This document shows, one piece after another, positions 51,115-63,560 of a DNA stretch of 64,000 nt. Numbering within the stretch: the first letter of the stretch is position 1; each line of letters begins with the position of its first letter. The stretch covers positions 61,909,850 through 61,973,849 of the forward strand of contig CM077645.1 in assembly GCA_039707465.1 (NCBI GenBank), written 5' to 3'. The DNA is from Rhabdophis nuchalis. Its lineage: Eukaryota > Chordata > Lepidosauria > Squamata > Natricidae. The position numbers were made by a program, and so were the translations under genes. The notes below the pieces were generated by a model. The model was not told the DNA's origin. It saw only the letters and a list, made by a program, of their open reading frames with translations, and made no database searches.

Positions 51115-51248
51115 CAGGGGTTCCCAAACTTGGCAACTTTAAGACTTGTGGACTTCAAGTCCCAGAATTCTCCAGCCAGCATAGCTGGCTAGATATTCTG
51201 GGAGTTGAAGTCCACAAGTCTTAAAGTTGCCAAGTTTGGGAACCCCTG
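51115..51248. mobile_element. Fold-back hAT MITE, 134 bp
   Basis: CAGGGGTTCCCAAACTTGGC and its inverted counterpart GCCAAGTTTGGGAACCCCTG bound an almost complete hairpin with TTAAGACTTGTGGACTTCAA arms. Flanks TTTTAAAG and CTTTAAAG match at 7 of 8 positions. Confidence 0.9.
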
Positions 51249-51448
51249 CTTTAAAGTGTCATGATTTTACTAGGCAAGAGCTAGACATGATAAAGAAGGA
51301 TTGGAAGAAAATGTAACTGGTGATCAGTCACCAAGAGTTGTGTGAATGCCTCTGGGGGCATGTTAAGCAGTCTGGTTTACAACCTGAGACTTTTCACTAT
51401 TCCTTCTTTAATAATTTGCTGGTAAAAATCAAAGTCATATGAGAACAG

Positions 51449-51727
51449 ATAATCATAGAATCATAGTGCTGGAAGGGGCCTTGGAAGTCTTCTAGTCCAA
51501 CTCCCAAATTGGACTAGAGGAGGCAAGAATACTTATACCATCTTGGACAAATGGTTGTCCAATCTTTTCTTGAAAACCTCCAGTGACAAAGCACTCACAA
51601 TTCCGAAAGGCAAGCTATTCCATTGATTAATTGTTCTCACTGTGAGGAAATCATCCTTATTTCCAGGTTGAATTTCCCTCTGATAAGGTCCCCTCCATTG
51701 CATCTTGTCCTGCAGTCCTTTACTTAC
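51449..51727 (-). mobile_element. CR1 LINE 3' fragment
   Basis: Begins (plus strand) AATCATAGAATCATAGTGCT then GGAAGGGGCCTTGGAAGTCT, the reverse complement of the classic CR1 3' end with ATTCTATGATT tail. The minus frame gives NQWNSLPFGIVSALSLEVFK, a CR1 ORF2 C-terminus. The element is truncated at about 51727. Confidence 0.9.
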
Positions 51728-51729
51728 TG

Positions 51730-52456
51730 GAACTGGAATTTTGGTGATTGAGCAAAGCAATCAGTAAATAAGATTGCAATCACATGACTGCTTCGCTCAA
51801 CAACCACAATCCCAGCACTCCTGCTTGAAGTCAACAAGAGATTCCATGAAATAAGCAAAGGCAAAGGAAGTACCAGGGTGCCTCAGTGAATGTAGGGGAA
51901 GACCCTGAGAGGCTCTGCTCAGGAACTGAAAATCCTCCCTGCTGAAATCCAAGTAGGATTTTCAGCACTTGAGTAGAAAGACACTGGTAAATGTCTTATG
52001 CTGGGCTTCTTCCACCCACATGAAGCACCTCACAGTCATTCTTTTACTATGCTGCCTGAGTGAGATTCCCTGCTTGGATTTGAGCTTCCTCTCGTTGCTG
52101 GAAGCTGGTTGAAAGAGCCTGCATGCTGAAGGAGTTCAGCTCCCCTTCATGCACTGACTGGAACTCCTTCAGCAAGATGCAGAAACTGAGCTTTTTTCTA
52201 CAACCTGCCAAAGAAGTTCAGCAAGCAATTCTTTCAGCCATCTCCTAGAGATGAGCTGGATTCCTCTTGGTATGAAGCAATAGCTTGAAACTATCGGCTT
52301 TTGGGGGAAACTTCGCCAGTTTCCCCCAAAAGCTGATAGTTTAGAAGATTGAAAATGGCAATGACATGATTGAGGGACACTTTGCAACTGGATGTGTCAA
52401 CAGTTGAAAAGCACCCAGATCATGATCACGTGACCGTGGGAGTGATGGTGCAGTAT
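51730..52456. mobile_element. Probable degraded DNA transposon, GATTGAGCAA / GATCACGTGACC type
   Basis: The ends (GATTGAGCAAAGCAATCAGT and ATGATCACGTGACCGTGGGA) carry the CACATGAC/CACGTGACC motifs of the squamate repeat seen at 14036. The central part is unassigned, with a near-perfect inverted repeat at 52288-52342. Boundaries are uncertain. Confidence 0.4.
52288..52342. repeat. Short-loop inverted repeat, 25-bp arms
   Basis: Arms 52288-52312 and 52318-52342 are complementary with one mismatch (CGG/CAG) and a 5-nt loop. Confidence 0.93.
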
Positions 52457-53450
52457 TTTCAGTGCCTGGAAGCCGTGCGGATCTGGATGGGAAGTAACGG
52501 ACTTAGGCTCAACCTGACCTGAGTGGCTGTGGTTTCCGGCTGCCCGATTCAACCAGCTCACTCCATCGCTGGCCATAGGGGGCGAACATCTTGCCCCTGT
52601 GGATGGGGCGCGCAATTTGGGTGTCCTCCTGGATTCCCGGCTGTCCATGGAAGATCAAGTGACAGCTGTGGCCAGGAGGGCGTTTTACCAGGTTCGCCTG
52701 GTTCGCCAATTGCGCCCCCTATTGAATCGGGACGCCCTGCGCACAGTCACTCATGCGCTCGTGACATCCCGACTGGACTATTGTAACTCTCTCTACATGG
52801 GGCTCCCCTTGAGGTGCACCCAGAGACTTCAGCTAGTCCAGAACGCAGCCGCGCGAGCAATTATGGGAACCGCTAGGTTTACCCATGTAACACCGCTCTT
52901 GCGCGAGCTGCACTGGCTACCTGTCGTCTTCCGGGTGCGCTTCAAGGTGTTAACTATCATCTTTAAAGCGCTCCATGGCTCGGGACCTAGCAATCTGCGG
53001 GATCGGATCCTGCCTCATACATACTCACGGCTGATTCGCTCCCACAGAGAGGGACTTCTCCGGGTGCCGTCCACTAGACATTGTCAGCGGGCGACACCCA
53101 GGGGAAGGGCTATCTCTGTGGCGGGCCCGGCCCTCTGGAACGACCTTCCCCCCGATATCAGGACGACCACGGACCTCCGCTCCTTCCGTCTTAAATTAAA
53201 AACTCACTTTTTCTGTCTGGCCGGCCTAGGATAAGTCTCTCTGTCTTTGGGGTTTTTATTGGGAAATTAGTATTGCTTAGTTTTAATGGGGAAGTTTTAG
53301 CGCAGGTTATGTTTAATTTGCTTTTAGAATTGTTTGTATGTATTTATTGTTTTTATTCTACCTGTGCACCGCCCCGAGTCTCCGCGGGGAGAGGGTGCGG
53401 TTTTATAAATATTAAATATTATTATTATTATTAAATATTATTAAATAAAA
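52457..53450 (+). mobile_element. CR1-group LINE 3' fragment, close sibling of the 19071 copy
   Basis: Homology starts at CAGTGCCTGGAAGCCGTGCG and ends in GAGAGGGTGCGGTTTTATAA and an ATT-rich tail. A small deletion near 52517 (AACCTGACCTGAGTGG instead of a longer AACC-GACCAAGACCGAGTGG-like sequence) shifts the frame. After it, 212 codons at 52599-53234 remain open, with DYCNSLYMGLPL, SHREGLLRVPS and WNDLPPDIRTTTDLRSF. It is recent but 5'-truncated. Confidence 0.9.
52599..53234 (+). pseudogene. LINE ORF2 C-terminal fragment
   Basis: This 211-residue open frame is the C-terminal third of the LINE reverse transcriptase polyprotein, downstream of the YADD region. The catalytic part is absent, so it has no reverse transcriptase activity. 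It differs from the 19272 copy by scattered substitutions such as DSRLSMEDQ against DTRLSMEEQ. Confidence 0.9.
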
Positions 53451-56400
53451 TATTATTTTGTGATGGCTAAAGTACTTTATGAGACATAAAGCACCCTTTC
53501 CAAGGTTGCTGTAATTCCATACCATCATAATTAAATGAATTAAGTCAAGAACTACCTGTACCTCTGTGAACAGATAAAATATCTCTAACACATTACTTTA
53601 GGAAGCCTTATCTGCTACCAGTAGTTATCTGCTATCTTTCACCAAGGTAAAGCCATATTAGTAGAAGCATCTATAACAAGTAAAACATCTCTGCATATGA
53701 TCTTTAATGACATTCTTCATTTCCAATAGGTTTATCTTGATTTCTATAAGCAATATCTTGAAAGACATCGCAAGTTCAGAGGAGGAGGAATTTAACAGGG
53801 AAGCCAGAAAACTTCTGACTGTGAAGAGTTAGTGCAACTTTCATCTCAGACATAAAAGCCTCTCAACTGCATATTCAAATGGAGGAGAAGAGATGAAGGG
53901 AGGATTTAAAAATAGATATTTTTTTAGCAATCCATCAGCAAGACGGACTACTAGATCAACATCTAGTTCTTTGTGTGCACTTGATTTTAAGATAGAGACA
54001 ATGGTTATAATTATAAGCTTTTCTTCGGTAACTACTTAAACATAATGATAAATTATTTGCAATTTATCTCCAACTTGCTTTGTTTTACAAATTAGTCTAC
54101 AATAATTAAAGCAGTTGATTAGCTCAGATACAGAAAAATTAATGTGACCAGGATACACTCACACACACGCTATCTAGACTGAAAAGTGAACTAGCGAGGG
54201 TCAATAAGTCATTTGTATCAGTAAAATAAACACATATTTGAGTTTTGCATGTTCATAAATCTAATTAATACACAGAGACAGCAAACAATTTGGGACTACA
54301 ACTTTCATAATTCTTCATATTGCCAAAGCTAATGGTACTTATATTTCCATACATGTGTTGGTGATCAGGTTTTCTACTTTGTTCTAATAGATGTACACTT
54401 TACACTAACATTCATTTACTGAACATTTTTACTAAGCATCAACCCTATTAAGTCTGATGGGATTTTATTTTAGAGCACCTTCTAATTAAATGGATGTAAT
54501 ATTCTTTATGCATCAAACATTAAATGCTTGATACACAACATTCTGAAATAACTACTGAATTCTTGTTGTAATTCTAGATAATCTGGCGAAAAATAAAAGA
54601 AACCCAGAAAAAAAATAGCATTGTGGTTTTATTCATGAAAGTGACCTTATGCATTATAAATTTTAGGCATTCAACTGATAAGATCCAGTTCCTGACACCT
54701 ACTTAACAGGTTGCACATTACAACACATTAGTCACTCCATATAATGATTTTGAACATCTCGTGCAGCTTTTTAGGACACAACCTATGATTGTAATACTAT
54801 ATAATAATTTACATTTTTCCATTTTGGAATAATGTATAACAATAACTATTGATAGCTCCAATCATGAGTTCTAGATTGTGTTTAACATGATGGAACATAA
54901 CATCAGGTTAAAACACACAATTAAATACATTTTTTGGTAAATGCCCACAATTAATATCAGCCCAAACCACGTATGAATAAAAATCTGTTTAAAACATTCT
55001 GTAGAATGTAAGAAGAAAAGGCGTATTATATATACATACATACATACACACATACATACATACATTCATACTGCGTACTTACTGAACTCTTTCTGCACAG
55101 GGTCACTATCTCCCTTAGACAATGAAGTGACAAAGACAACGAGGTTACTGCTCCTAGCTTTTCCATTATTCACCCACAAAATGAGAATAAAAAATTGGAT
55201 TTTAACCTTTAACAGTTTACAATAGAATATAGACTATAATATTCTTTATTGGCCAAGTGTGATTGGACAGACAAATATTAATATTGCATTCATTTTTATT
55301 TGTGCTGTAAGCAATAATCAGAGTGAGAAAATGCTGATGATCCAAACATGTCTAGAGTGCATATATCTGCTAAGAGCAGCACTTCACTTATAGGACAGCA
55401 GGCAGCTTTTTCCAGATATATGATACACCTTGAAAATGACACCAGGCAGAAGAAAAGGTGAGGCTCATATTTTACAGTAAGGAGCTGTTTTTACAAACCT
55501 CCATTTAGTGAATCATACCCACATCCAATTTATTTTCAAGGCATTCTGAAAAGGATTCTAAAAGAAGATAAACACCCTCCAGGTGTTTCAAATACAGGAC
55601 TCGCCATTCCTACTAAAGAGTGACCTATAGAGAGTTGCAATCATAAGTCCATTACTGTACCAATATGTGGTAATAAAAGATTTGTTTGGAGTAAAGATTT
55701 ATCCGAGATCAGAAAATGTTGCCTTCACTGCCCTAAAGCATATAACACAACCTTATATAATTACACCTGAAATTAATTTTAAATCAAATGGCATCTTCTC
55801 TAATTATCCAACTTCTGAATGCCTTAATATAGTTGTGGTGATGTAGTTGTGGTTTTCACGATGTCATATAAGGGGACACACTGGATGTACAGATCATTTA
55901 TTGAAGGAACATATATACTGTATTGAGCTAAACAAATAAAGTATCAACACATAGAACACATATTAGAAATCTACTCTTTGTGGAGGGTATAATAACAGAA
56001 TCTTGAATCTTGAGAGCATCTCTTGGCCTTCTCTTATATTTCTTTTTCATTCATTCCTCCCTTTAAGGGTTAAGCTGATATTATCTAATGCTGCTGAATT
56101 CTTCTTTAAGACAGTCTATATATTCTTCTGCATCATACAAATCAGTGTCACCCTTCTAACAAATGCAAATGTTTGTATTAATTGATTCAAGTGTTGAACA
56201 AATAATTTGGTAATGTCTATAATAGGTCAGAATCCAATGATGGCCACAAAGGAGGGAAAATCTGAGCTCTGCCCCTAACTTTGATCCTGTGATGTTTGTT
56301 ATAGGGATGAGGATCAGCATCTTAGGGAACCTCATATTTCCTTGCTTTTCTTCTCTATGTTATTTTTTAGGTGTGATAAACATCTGAAGAATACCAGCTT

Positions 56401-59400
56401 TCAAGAACGTAGTCTGTATATTCCACAAACACAAAATACCTCTTAAATTTAGGTAAAGAAAGGTTTAAAAAAGTGGATGTGAAAGAAGTACTCTGCCATG
56501 TTTTTTTTTAATCCATTGTTCTTTTATGATTTTTTTTTGTTTCTGAAGTAGCTCATATCTCTTGAAAATGTACCTGAATTTAGTATGTTACCTCATTATT
56601 TACTATTTATCTTAAATTATTCTATAATTGTGGAAAAACTAGAATCAGTTATAAATACGTATTATCCTACTTTATTCACAGTAAATATTCTTTCAACAGT
56701 ATTATCTGCAGTGGAGAAATTATTTGAGAGAGAAGAAATTCTGCTAAAGACATCTACATAAAAAAATTCAATCATTTCCTTAATTTTATACTGATGCATA
56801 TTTTCAAAATGCTTCGTATATATGCATTAATACACATCACAGGTGCTAACCTGTGCAGTCAGGGAAATATTAGAGGCCTTGTTTGGAAATAACACATTTA
56901 TTCCTAACAGGACATTGTTAAATTGTGTGTTATGTTGACAGTGCCAGAAGCAAATGCAAGAATAGCAGTATTAGGTATGGGCCAATGAACAAAGAAAAAG
57001 GAGAAAAGCCAGAGCAAGTTGCGGAACTTAATCTTAGAAGTCGACTGCATAAAATTATGTAATGACTGTTCGCCTTCATAATTCCAGTTGGGGTATAAGA
57101 TACCACCATAAAAGTTGAAGTTAATTAAATTAATTTATTATACAAATGAAGAAATGTTCTCTACAAAATGCCACAGCATTGGTGACATTATGAAGCAACA
57201 AACACAAGGCTCAATGTTTTATGAAACAGGGTCTACTTATACATCATGATAACATTTGCAAGATGGATACCTTTCTAAGAAACAAAATTGCTACAGAATT
57301 TATAATTAAGGTTCACATGTGCTTTATACATTGGCTAACTGTTAGTAAAGCAATCTCAAATTATTATGACAATTTAATATTCTCTCGTCAACCAGAGAAT
57401 TCAGACTGTTGACTGCCACTAAACAAGTGATGTTAATAGAGAACTGCCAATTTGAGGGAATGTCCATGAACATACTGTGTTACATAAGGTTTCTAATTCT
57501 AATTGATGGGTGGATGTTCAAAACACAGATAGAAATAGATGAGTACATATAATCTGATTCTGTTTTTCATTGCCTGTCCTTATACTTAAGGAAAAAATGT
57601 CCTTGGATACATCTAGAAAGGAGAGTTTAGAAAAATAAATTTGGAACATCAATATACATCTCAATGAATAAGATTCATGTGAAAAGAAATGAAACAAAGG
57701 TGTCAGATATACATGTATAGTATATTTTATTTCCATTTTACTATGTGAAGTATTTTATTTTATTAAAATGAAACTTGGGAATTTTATTACTGCCCACTTA
57801 ATTTACATAATTAATTATTCCAGAATGTTCAGAAGGAATGGAGATCCCCTAGGCAACAGAAGCAAAAACGTAAAAATCAATCTATTCCTTAAATGAAGTT
57901 CTAATATGAAATATTAGGACATATGTTCTGAATTCTGCAGAGGCTATACCTAAGTGATTTTCCACAGCAGCATAGCCTTTGTGTGGGACAGAATGTCGGT
58001 GGGTGTAGTCTATGGTTCAAGTGTGGTATCTGCAGCTGGAAAAAGCAACTATGGAACATTCAATACTAAAGCCATTCCTAATCATCACTAATTCTTGGCA
58101 GTAAGATGAATGTTTCAGCTGCTCTTTTATTCTTCTGATATTTACAAGACTCAAATACATACCTCACAGGAAGAAAATATGCTTTGCATACAATTGCTTT
58201 CTAAATTCACTCCTGCCACCTATTTTCCATCTAGAAAAGTTTTTGGGAGAAATGTTCTGCCTAAATTTAGAAGTGCCAAGGGAAGTTTTATAGGAAACAG
58301 TCAGCAAAGACTTTTTGACACCGGCTATCAGTCAAAATCCCCTAGAGCCAAACTTAAATGTTTCCTTAAAAGTAAGGTTACTCCTCGATGAAGTTGTTTT
58401 AACCTGAATAACTAGTTATTCAGGAGGAAACCTTCTTCGTTGAGTAGGAACCTTTCTTGACACAATCAAACTAGACTGAACTGAAGTTGCCAACATTTTA
58501 CTGGAATAATTCCATTACTTTTAAAGCAGGCCTGACAAACTAGAATTCTGCAACATCTTCCACAATAAAAATTCTATGCAGATATATCTCCATTTTATTT
58601 CTACCAGTTATGCACCAGAAATGCAAAATTAAATTAAATTATTTCACATTGCATGTTATGTTCAAAAATTACACTTGCTGTTTTGTTAATTTAGAATTAT
58701 AGCAAACACTTCTTTTAGGAGCTCAAACAACAAACACAGAAGTTCTTCCATTTTCCCCTGCAACATCAACCTTTTAATTATTTTTGGAAACAGACAATAT
58801 TTTTTTTCTAAAATGGGGGACTGAATTTTTATTCTATAAATCTACAGAGAAATCTAAAAGTCACTAAATTAAAAGAATTGCTTCAGACTAGCATCATCTA
58901 TTTCAACAGCACTTCAACATGCAAAATAACTCTTAAACTGTACTTCATTAGGTAGTGAACCCTAATGTTTAACATTATTCTCCTCCACTGCTTTCCTAGT
59001 AAAATTTCAAGTTAGATATTTCAAGTTACACTTTAAAGATAGGCAACTTCTGAACTGAAACTGTACTGCATTTCAACCATTCTTAAGATCTTCGCTAAAC
59101 AGATTCTTCACTTTCACAGCAACATTCGGAAAAGACCTCAGGAGTAGCACCTTTAATTAAAAACAAAAAAGATTGCCCATAAGGTATCTTTTAATTATAC
59201 TGCACATAACAAGCAAGTAAGGAATAGACTAAAAGTCACCATGGACAACAAATCTGAGTGCTTCCCCCCCCCCCCTTATTTTCCCAAGGTCTTTCAGTCT
59301 AAACTTGTAGAGTACATATGAATCAAATTACCTTTTTCTTTTACCATGACAGAAAAAAAGGTCAGCAGCAGCAGCGAAAAGGCAGAAGTTCAACTGAAAT

Positions 59401-60057
59401 GTTTTTCAAACACGGACATACATACACACATATGTATGAACACGTTTCTTCTTTTCCAGCAGCAATGAACAAAATAAATGCCCAGAAGGCTGGCTGTTCC
59501 AGAGAGCTGTGTATTATTTCTCCCACCAGATCTGATGTAATCAAAATGCTTGGTGTCGTCTTTCTCTTTTTTAACTCTCACCACTTTGCTTTTCCCTTCT
59601 GCGTCTCTTTTATTTGTTCTAACAACACTTCAATCCCAGAGCATGAACTCTGCTCCCTCTGAATGGGAGGGAACAGCAACAGCCACTGATTAAGGAAGGA
59701 GAAATTTCACCATATCTAATCCAGTCCTTGGCATTACCTTCTGACAGCTAGTAAACTAGGACTCCCTCAAGTGACAGATTTCAGAAATGTCATGGGAACT
59801 GCTTCTAGGGACAACAGGGACAGGAGAGATTTATATTAGAGTGAGCAGGCACGTGCTCTTATTGATCTTTCCTGCAGTCAAACTAAGGGAGAAGAAAATC
59901 TGTCATAAATACACAAGGCATATCAAGAATCTTTTGTACATTTTTTGCTTTCATCAAATACAAAACAGAAAAAAATACAAAAGGTTATGCAAATATAACC
60001 AAATCAGAGAGACCAGGATAGATCTATTTCGAAAACAATTACATATATATATATGTA

Positions 60058-60085
60058 CACATACACACACACACACACACACACA
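60058..60085. repeat. (CA)n microsatellite
   Basis: About 13 CA units after a TATA-rich run. Confidence 0.95.
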
Positions 60086-60228
60086 TACTCATGAATACAT
60101 ATGTGAAAATAAAAATTATGTATAAGCATTTCAATTAATGGTAGCATCTTTCACTGTAATCTTTCATAGCTAATGTAGGTCAATAAGTGATTCTTTGATA
60201 AATTATTAAAAACTTCAACTCTGTAGAC

Positions 60229-60340
60229 TGTACTTCACCTGGAGCTGTATTCTTCAGCATCGAGAGGATACATGTACAGTATCAACTACTTGTACATGTA
60301 TCCTCTCGATGCTGAAGAATACAGCTCCAGGTGAAGTACA
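60229..60340. repeat. Perfect inverted repeat, 50-bp arms, 12-nt loop
   Basis: 60229-60278 and 60291-60340 are exact reverse complements. The arm reads TGTACTTCACCTGGAGCTGT and on to CATGTACA. The loop is GTATCAACTACT. It lacks hAT- or mariner-like termini. Confidence 0.98.
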
Positions 60341-61020
60341 ATCTTCTTTGTCCAAATACATTACTGTATCAATTTCAATACAATGGGAAATATAGTTCAA
60401 GATAGTCTTTTTAAAGCATCTGCATCTTTGTTCATTGCTTTAAGAGATGGTTAATTTAGGGAAAGCAACTGGTGATAAAGAGCTTTCAAAGAATGTACAG
60501 AGAACTCTCATGATAGTCACAGATTTTCCCCTAAAAAGCTTGATTTCTGGCACTACAGTCATCTGGTAAGTGATCATAGCCATTTGTTTGATAGAGGGAC
60601 AGATGGCTGGTACATTTCAGAAAGCTGAGAATGTACAATCATTGTTAAATTTTATTTGCTGCAAATATTTTCAAGATTGTTGTATTTCTTTAAAAAAAAA
60701 CATACTACTAGGTATGACAAAGATAAAGCCATCTGGACTTTCTTCTTTCTTTAGTCATCTAATTCTGCAATTGATAAAGATGAGTCAGGAGGGAAACATG
60801 CATAAGAAAATGTTGGTATTATTTCTTAACCAGTAGTTCAGCTTCTACAGTCACTCATAGTTAAGTAGCAGAATCACAGCCCCAAAGAACTGACATTCCA
60901 GTTCTTGTGGCTGATTAAATTACTAAAAATAGTTCTAGGGCCTCACAGCATGATAATAGGTTGAACTGTTGTGCACTTAGAATGCTGACCTGCCTTAGAT
61001 ATAGCAATAAACAACAGCTA

Positions 61021-61500
61021 ATTTATTATTTATTCTATTTAAAGTATTTATATGCTGCCCACCCAGAAATACAAATAAAATAAAGTGTATTGAAAAAATA
61101 AATCCTGGAATACTATTAAAAGGTTATAAAAAAATAAAAATGAAATATTAAAGCAATGAAAATTAATATAATTAAAATGCACAAATAGGCAAATAAGTTC
61201 CATCTTAGCTTACAATAAGGAATAAATTAGCTTTAATTCTGATATCTTGTTCCATAATATTGGCTCAAATAAGGAGAAAACTGGCTGTTGTGGAATGTAA
61301 ATGCAACAAGACCATGAAAAGGTGCCCTTTGGTGATATATCAATGTGAAGTAGACTATATGGAAGTAGAATACCTGCAAGTTGCCTGATCCTAACCTAAA
61401 ATACTTCATATCAATGTTTACACATTGATACTGAATGTAACAGACAATCAACAGAGCTAATCCAGAACAAGACAAACAAGGATCTTTCAGAAGGTGTCAC
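61021..61500 (-). repeat. Probable ancient LINE 3' fragment
   Basis: TTTATATGCTGCCCACCCAG resembles the antisense 3' end of the CR1-L3/L2 copies. TTGTTCCATAATATTGGCTC stands where younger copies have CGTTCCAGAGG. It is strongly diverged and the assignment is tentative. Confidence 0.4.
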
Positions 61501-62509
61501 TTATCTTATTACCTTGCTACTTGCATTCTAAACTAGTTATCTTCAGAAGCCACCACTGAAGAGGTCATGATTATCATCCAACTCTGAGGTACCTGTGTAG
61601 GAATCACTGAAACCAGGTCCTTCTCCTCCAAAGTAAGGGCACAGCTGGTTTGTTAACTGAAGCTGATAAAGGTTTCCTTTGAGACGATCTACCCAACTTT
61701 CTACCATCAATGCTGCATCCTGGACCCCAAAAGAGCAAAATCTTCAGGCTAGCTATCCTGTTTTTCTCTCTTTAGTAATGGTTTTAGATTTTTGTTTTCG
61801 ATTTAAATTGAACGGTTTAATATTGAACCCCTAAGATTAGGTATTTTACATGAAGTTGGGTCATATTAACTAACTGCAGTTTTCTTAGTTCAATGATAGC
61901 ACTGAACATTCAATGAGTCTTAACTGAAATAAAGGCTTCTAATTTATTCTAGGCATTCTATAAGGAATACATAATAATTAGCCAAAGTTTACTATGACAT
62001 ACAAATCGGGCCACTGTTATTTGCCATTTTTATTCTAAGCTAATGAAAGAGGTCTATTACTTGGTTTTTAACATATTTTCCCAAACTGCCATCATATTCC
62101 CTTTTATATCTCACCTCCTATTCTTGTACATTAAAAAAAAACAGCCTTGATTGCAATGTTCTTATTTGAAATGTTTCCCTCAGTAGAAATTATTTTCCAT
62201 TCCAAACGTTTCTGACGTGTAACAGCAACTGCTGAAGACTGGGACATTAGGTCATCAAATGGCCATGTCCCCTTTTTGACATGTGATCAGGATTAACACT
62301 GTTGTGTTTCATCTCTTTTCCTGTTTCAGGCATTCTCTATAGCAGCCAACTGGAGAGATGAGCAAATAAGACTGTACTATCCACATAACTTACAAATGAA
62401 AAAAGATTTATTAGATTTGGGACATTAAGTTCCAAGAAAGAATCCCTTAGTACATGATAAAAGCATTGCAGAATGATAGCTTAAATAAAACTGATGAGGA
62501 AAGTCCAAG

Positions 62510-62510
<1 letters not shown>

Positions 62511-62540
<30 letters not shown>

Positions 62541-62554
62541 GTTTGTTTGTTTGT

Positions 62555-62585
<31 letters not shown>

Positions 62586-62587
62586 TA
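62511..62587. repeat. (TTTA)n / (TTTG)n tail microsatellite
   Basis: ATTT units with an internal block of GTTT units adjoin the LINE 3' end at 62590 and are its expanded tail. Confidence 0.95.
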
Positions 62588-63195
62588 TATATCCCGCACC
62601 TATCTCCGGATTGGACTCAGGGAAGGAATAAAATGTAAAAAACAATACAGGATATTAAAAATAAATTACATTAAATTGCACCCGTGCTAAAATTGCCAAT
62701 TAAGACCCATTTCTAAAATAAGATTAAAATTTAAAGCTATGCCAGACCGGCCTCGTGAAAGAGATATGTTTTTAGAGCCCGGCGGAAGAGGCACAGGTCC
62801 GTGATCGTGCGGAAGTCGGGTGGTAGGCCATTCCAGAGGGCAGGAGCTGCTACAGAGAAGGCTCTCACTCTGGGGGCCGCCAGCCGGCATTGTCCAGCAG
62901 ACGGCACCCTGATGAGGCCCACCCTGTGAGAGAGGACAGGTCTAAGTGAGGTATATGGTAGAAGGCGGTCCCGCAGATAACCAGGTCCCATGCCATGGAG
63001 CGCTTTGAAGGTGGTCACTAACACCTTGAAGCACACCCGGAAGGCCACAGGCAGCCAGTGCAGCTCACGCAGGAGAGGTGTTATATGGGAGTATCTCAGC
63101 ACTCCCAAAATCCCCAGCGCGGCTGCGTTCTGGACTAGCTGGAGCCTCCGGGCGCACCTCAGGGGGAGCCCCATGTAGAGAGTGTTACAGTAGTA
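62588..63195 (-). mobile_element. LINE 3' fragment (CR1-L3/L2-like), 5'-truncated
   Basis: The minus frame gives YCNTLYMGLPLRCARRLQLV, FKALHGMGPGYLRDRLLPYT, VAAPALWNGLPPDFRTITDL and LKTYLFHEAGLA. The 3' end is ATCCCGCACC...(TAAA)n. At about 63195 the homology stops abruptly against unrelated sequence. Confidence 0.88.
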
Positions 63196-63560
63196 GATGT
63201 ATGTGTGCATGGAAAATCCAGGTGCAGGGATCCGACCTGTACAGCCAGGGTGCAGTATCTTTTTCTCTAATACCAAAGGTGGGTTACTGCAGGCATGGCC
63301 TGGTACGGGCATATCAGTAGTGGCCCAGAGCAGCTGAGAGAGTACTGGTATGGTGGCTCTTTTGGCCCACCCACCCATGCTCTATACCTGTTTTTATGGA
63401 AAATGGCAAAGAGCACAGTGCGGTGCCTGCGCGAGCCCCAACAATCAGTTGAAGGTTGTCGCAAAGGAGGTGGATAGCAGATGCGCACACAGCGCACGTC
63501 AGGTGCATGCACAAACAGAACACGTGAGCACCTGATCAGTGTACCAGTAGTGACAGTAAG
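63196..63560. other. Unassigned GC-richer sequence beside a LINE 5' break
   Basis: The stretch is unlike the surrounding AT-rich DNA. It contains AAAGGTGGGTTACTGCAGGC and GGTGGCTCTTTTGGCCCACC, hAT-flavoured motifs, but no pair of termini or target duplication was found. The open frame that runs from the LINE into it is a chance fusion. Confidence 0.4.

Noticed and set aside
59318..59662. 114-codon open frame considered as an ABLIM1 first exon
   Set aside because: It is on the strand opposite to ABLIM1, and neither strand here shows a recognised ABLIM1 N-terminus.
62737..63378. 213-codon minus-strand open frame as one protein
   Set aside because: Only the C-terminal part is LINE ORF2. The N-terminal part comes from unrelated sequence across the insertion break.
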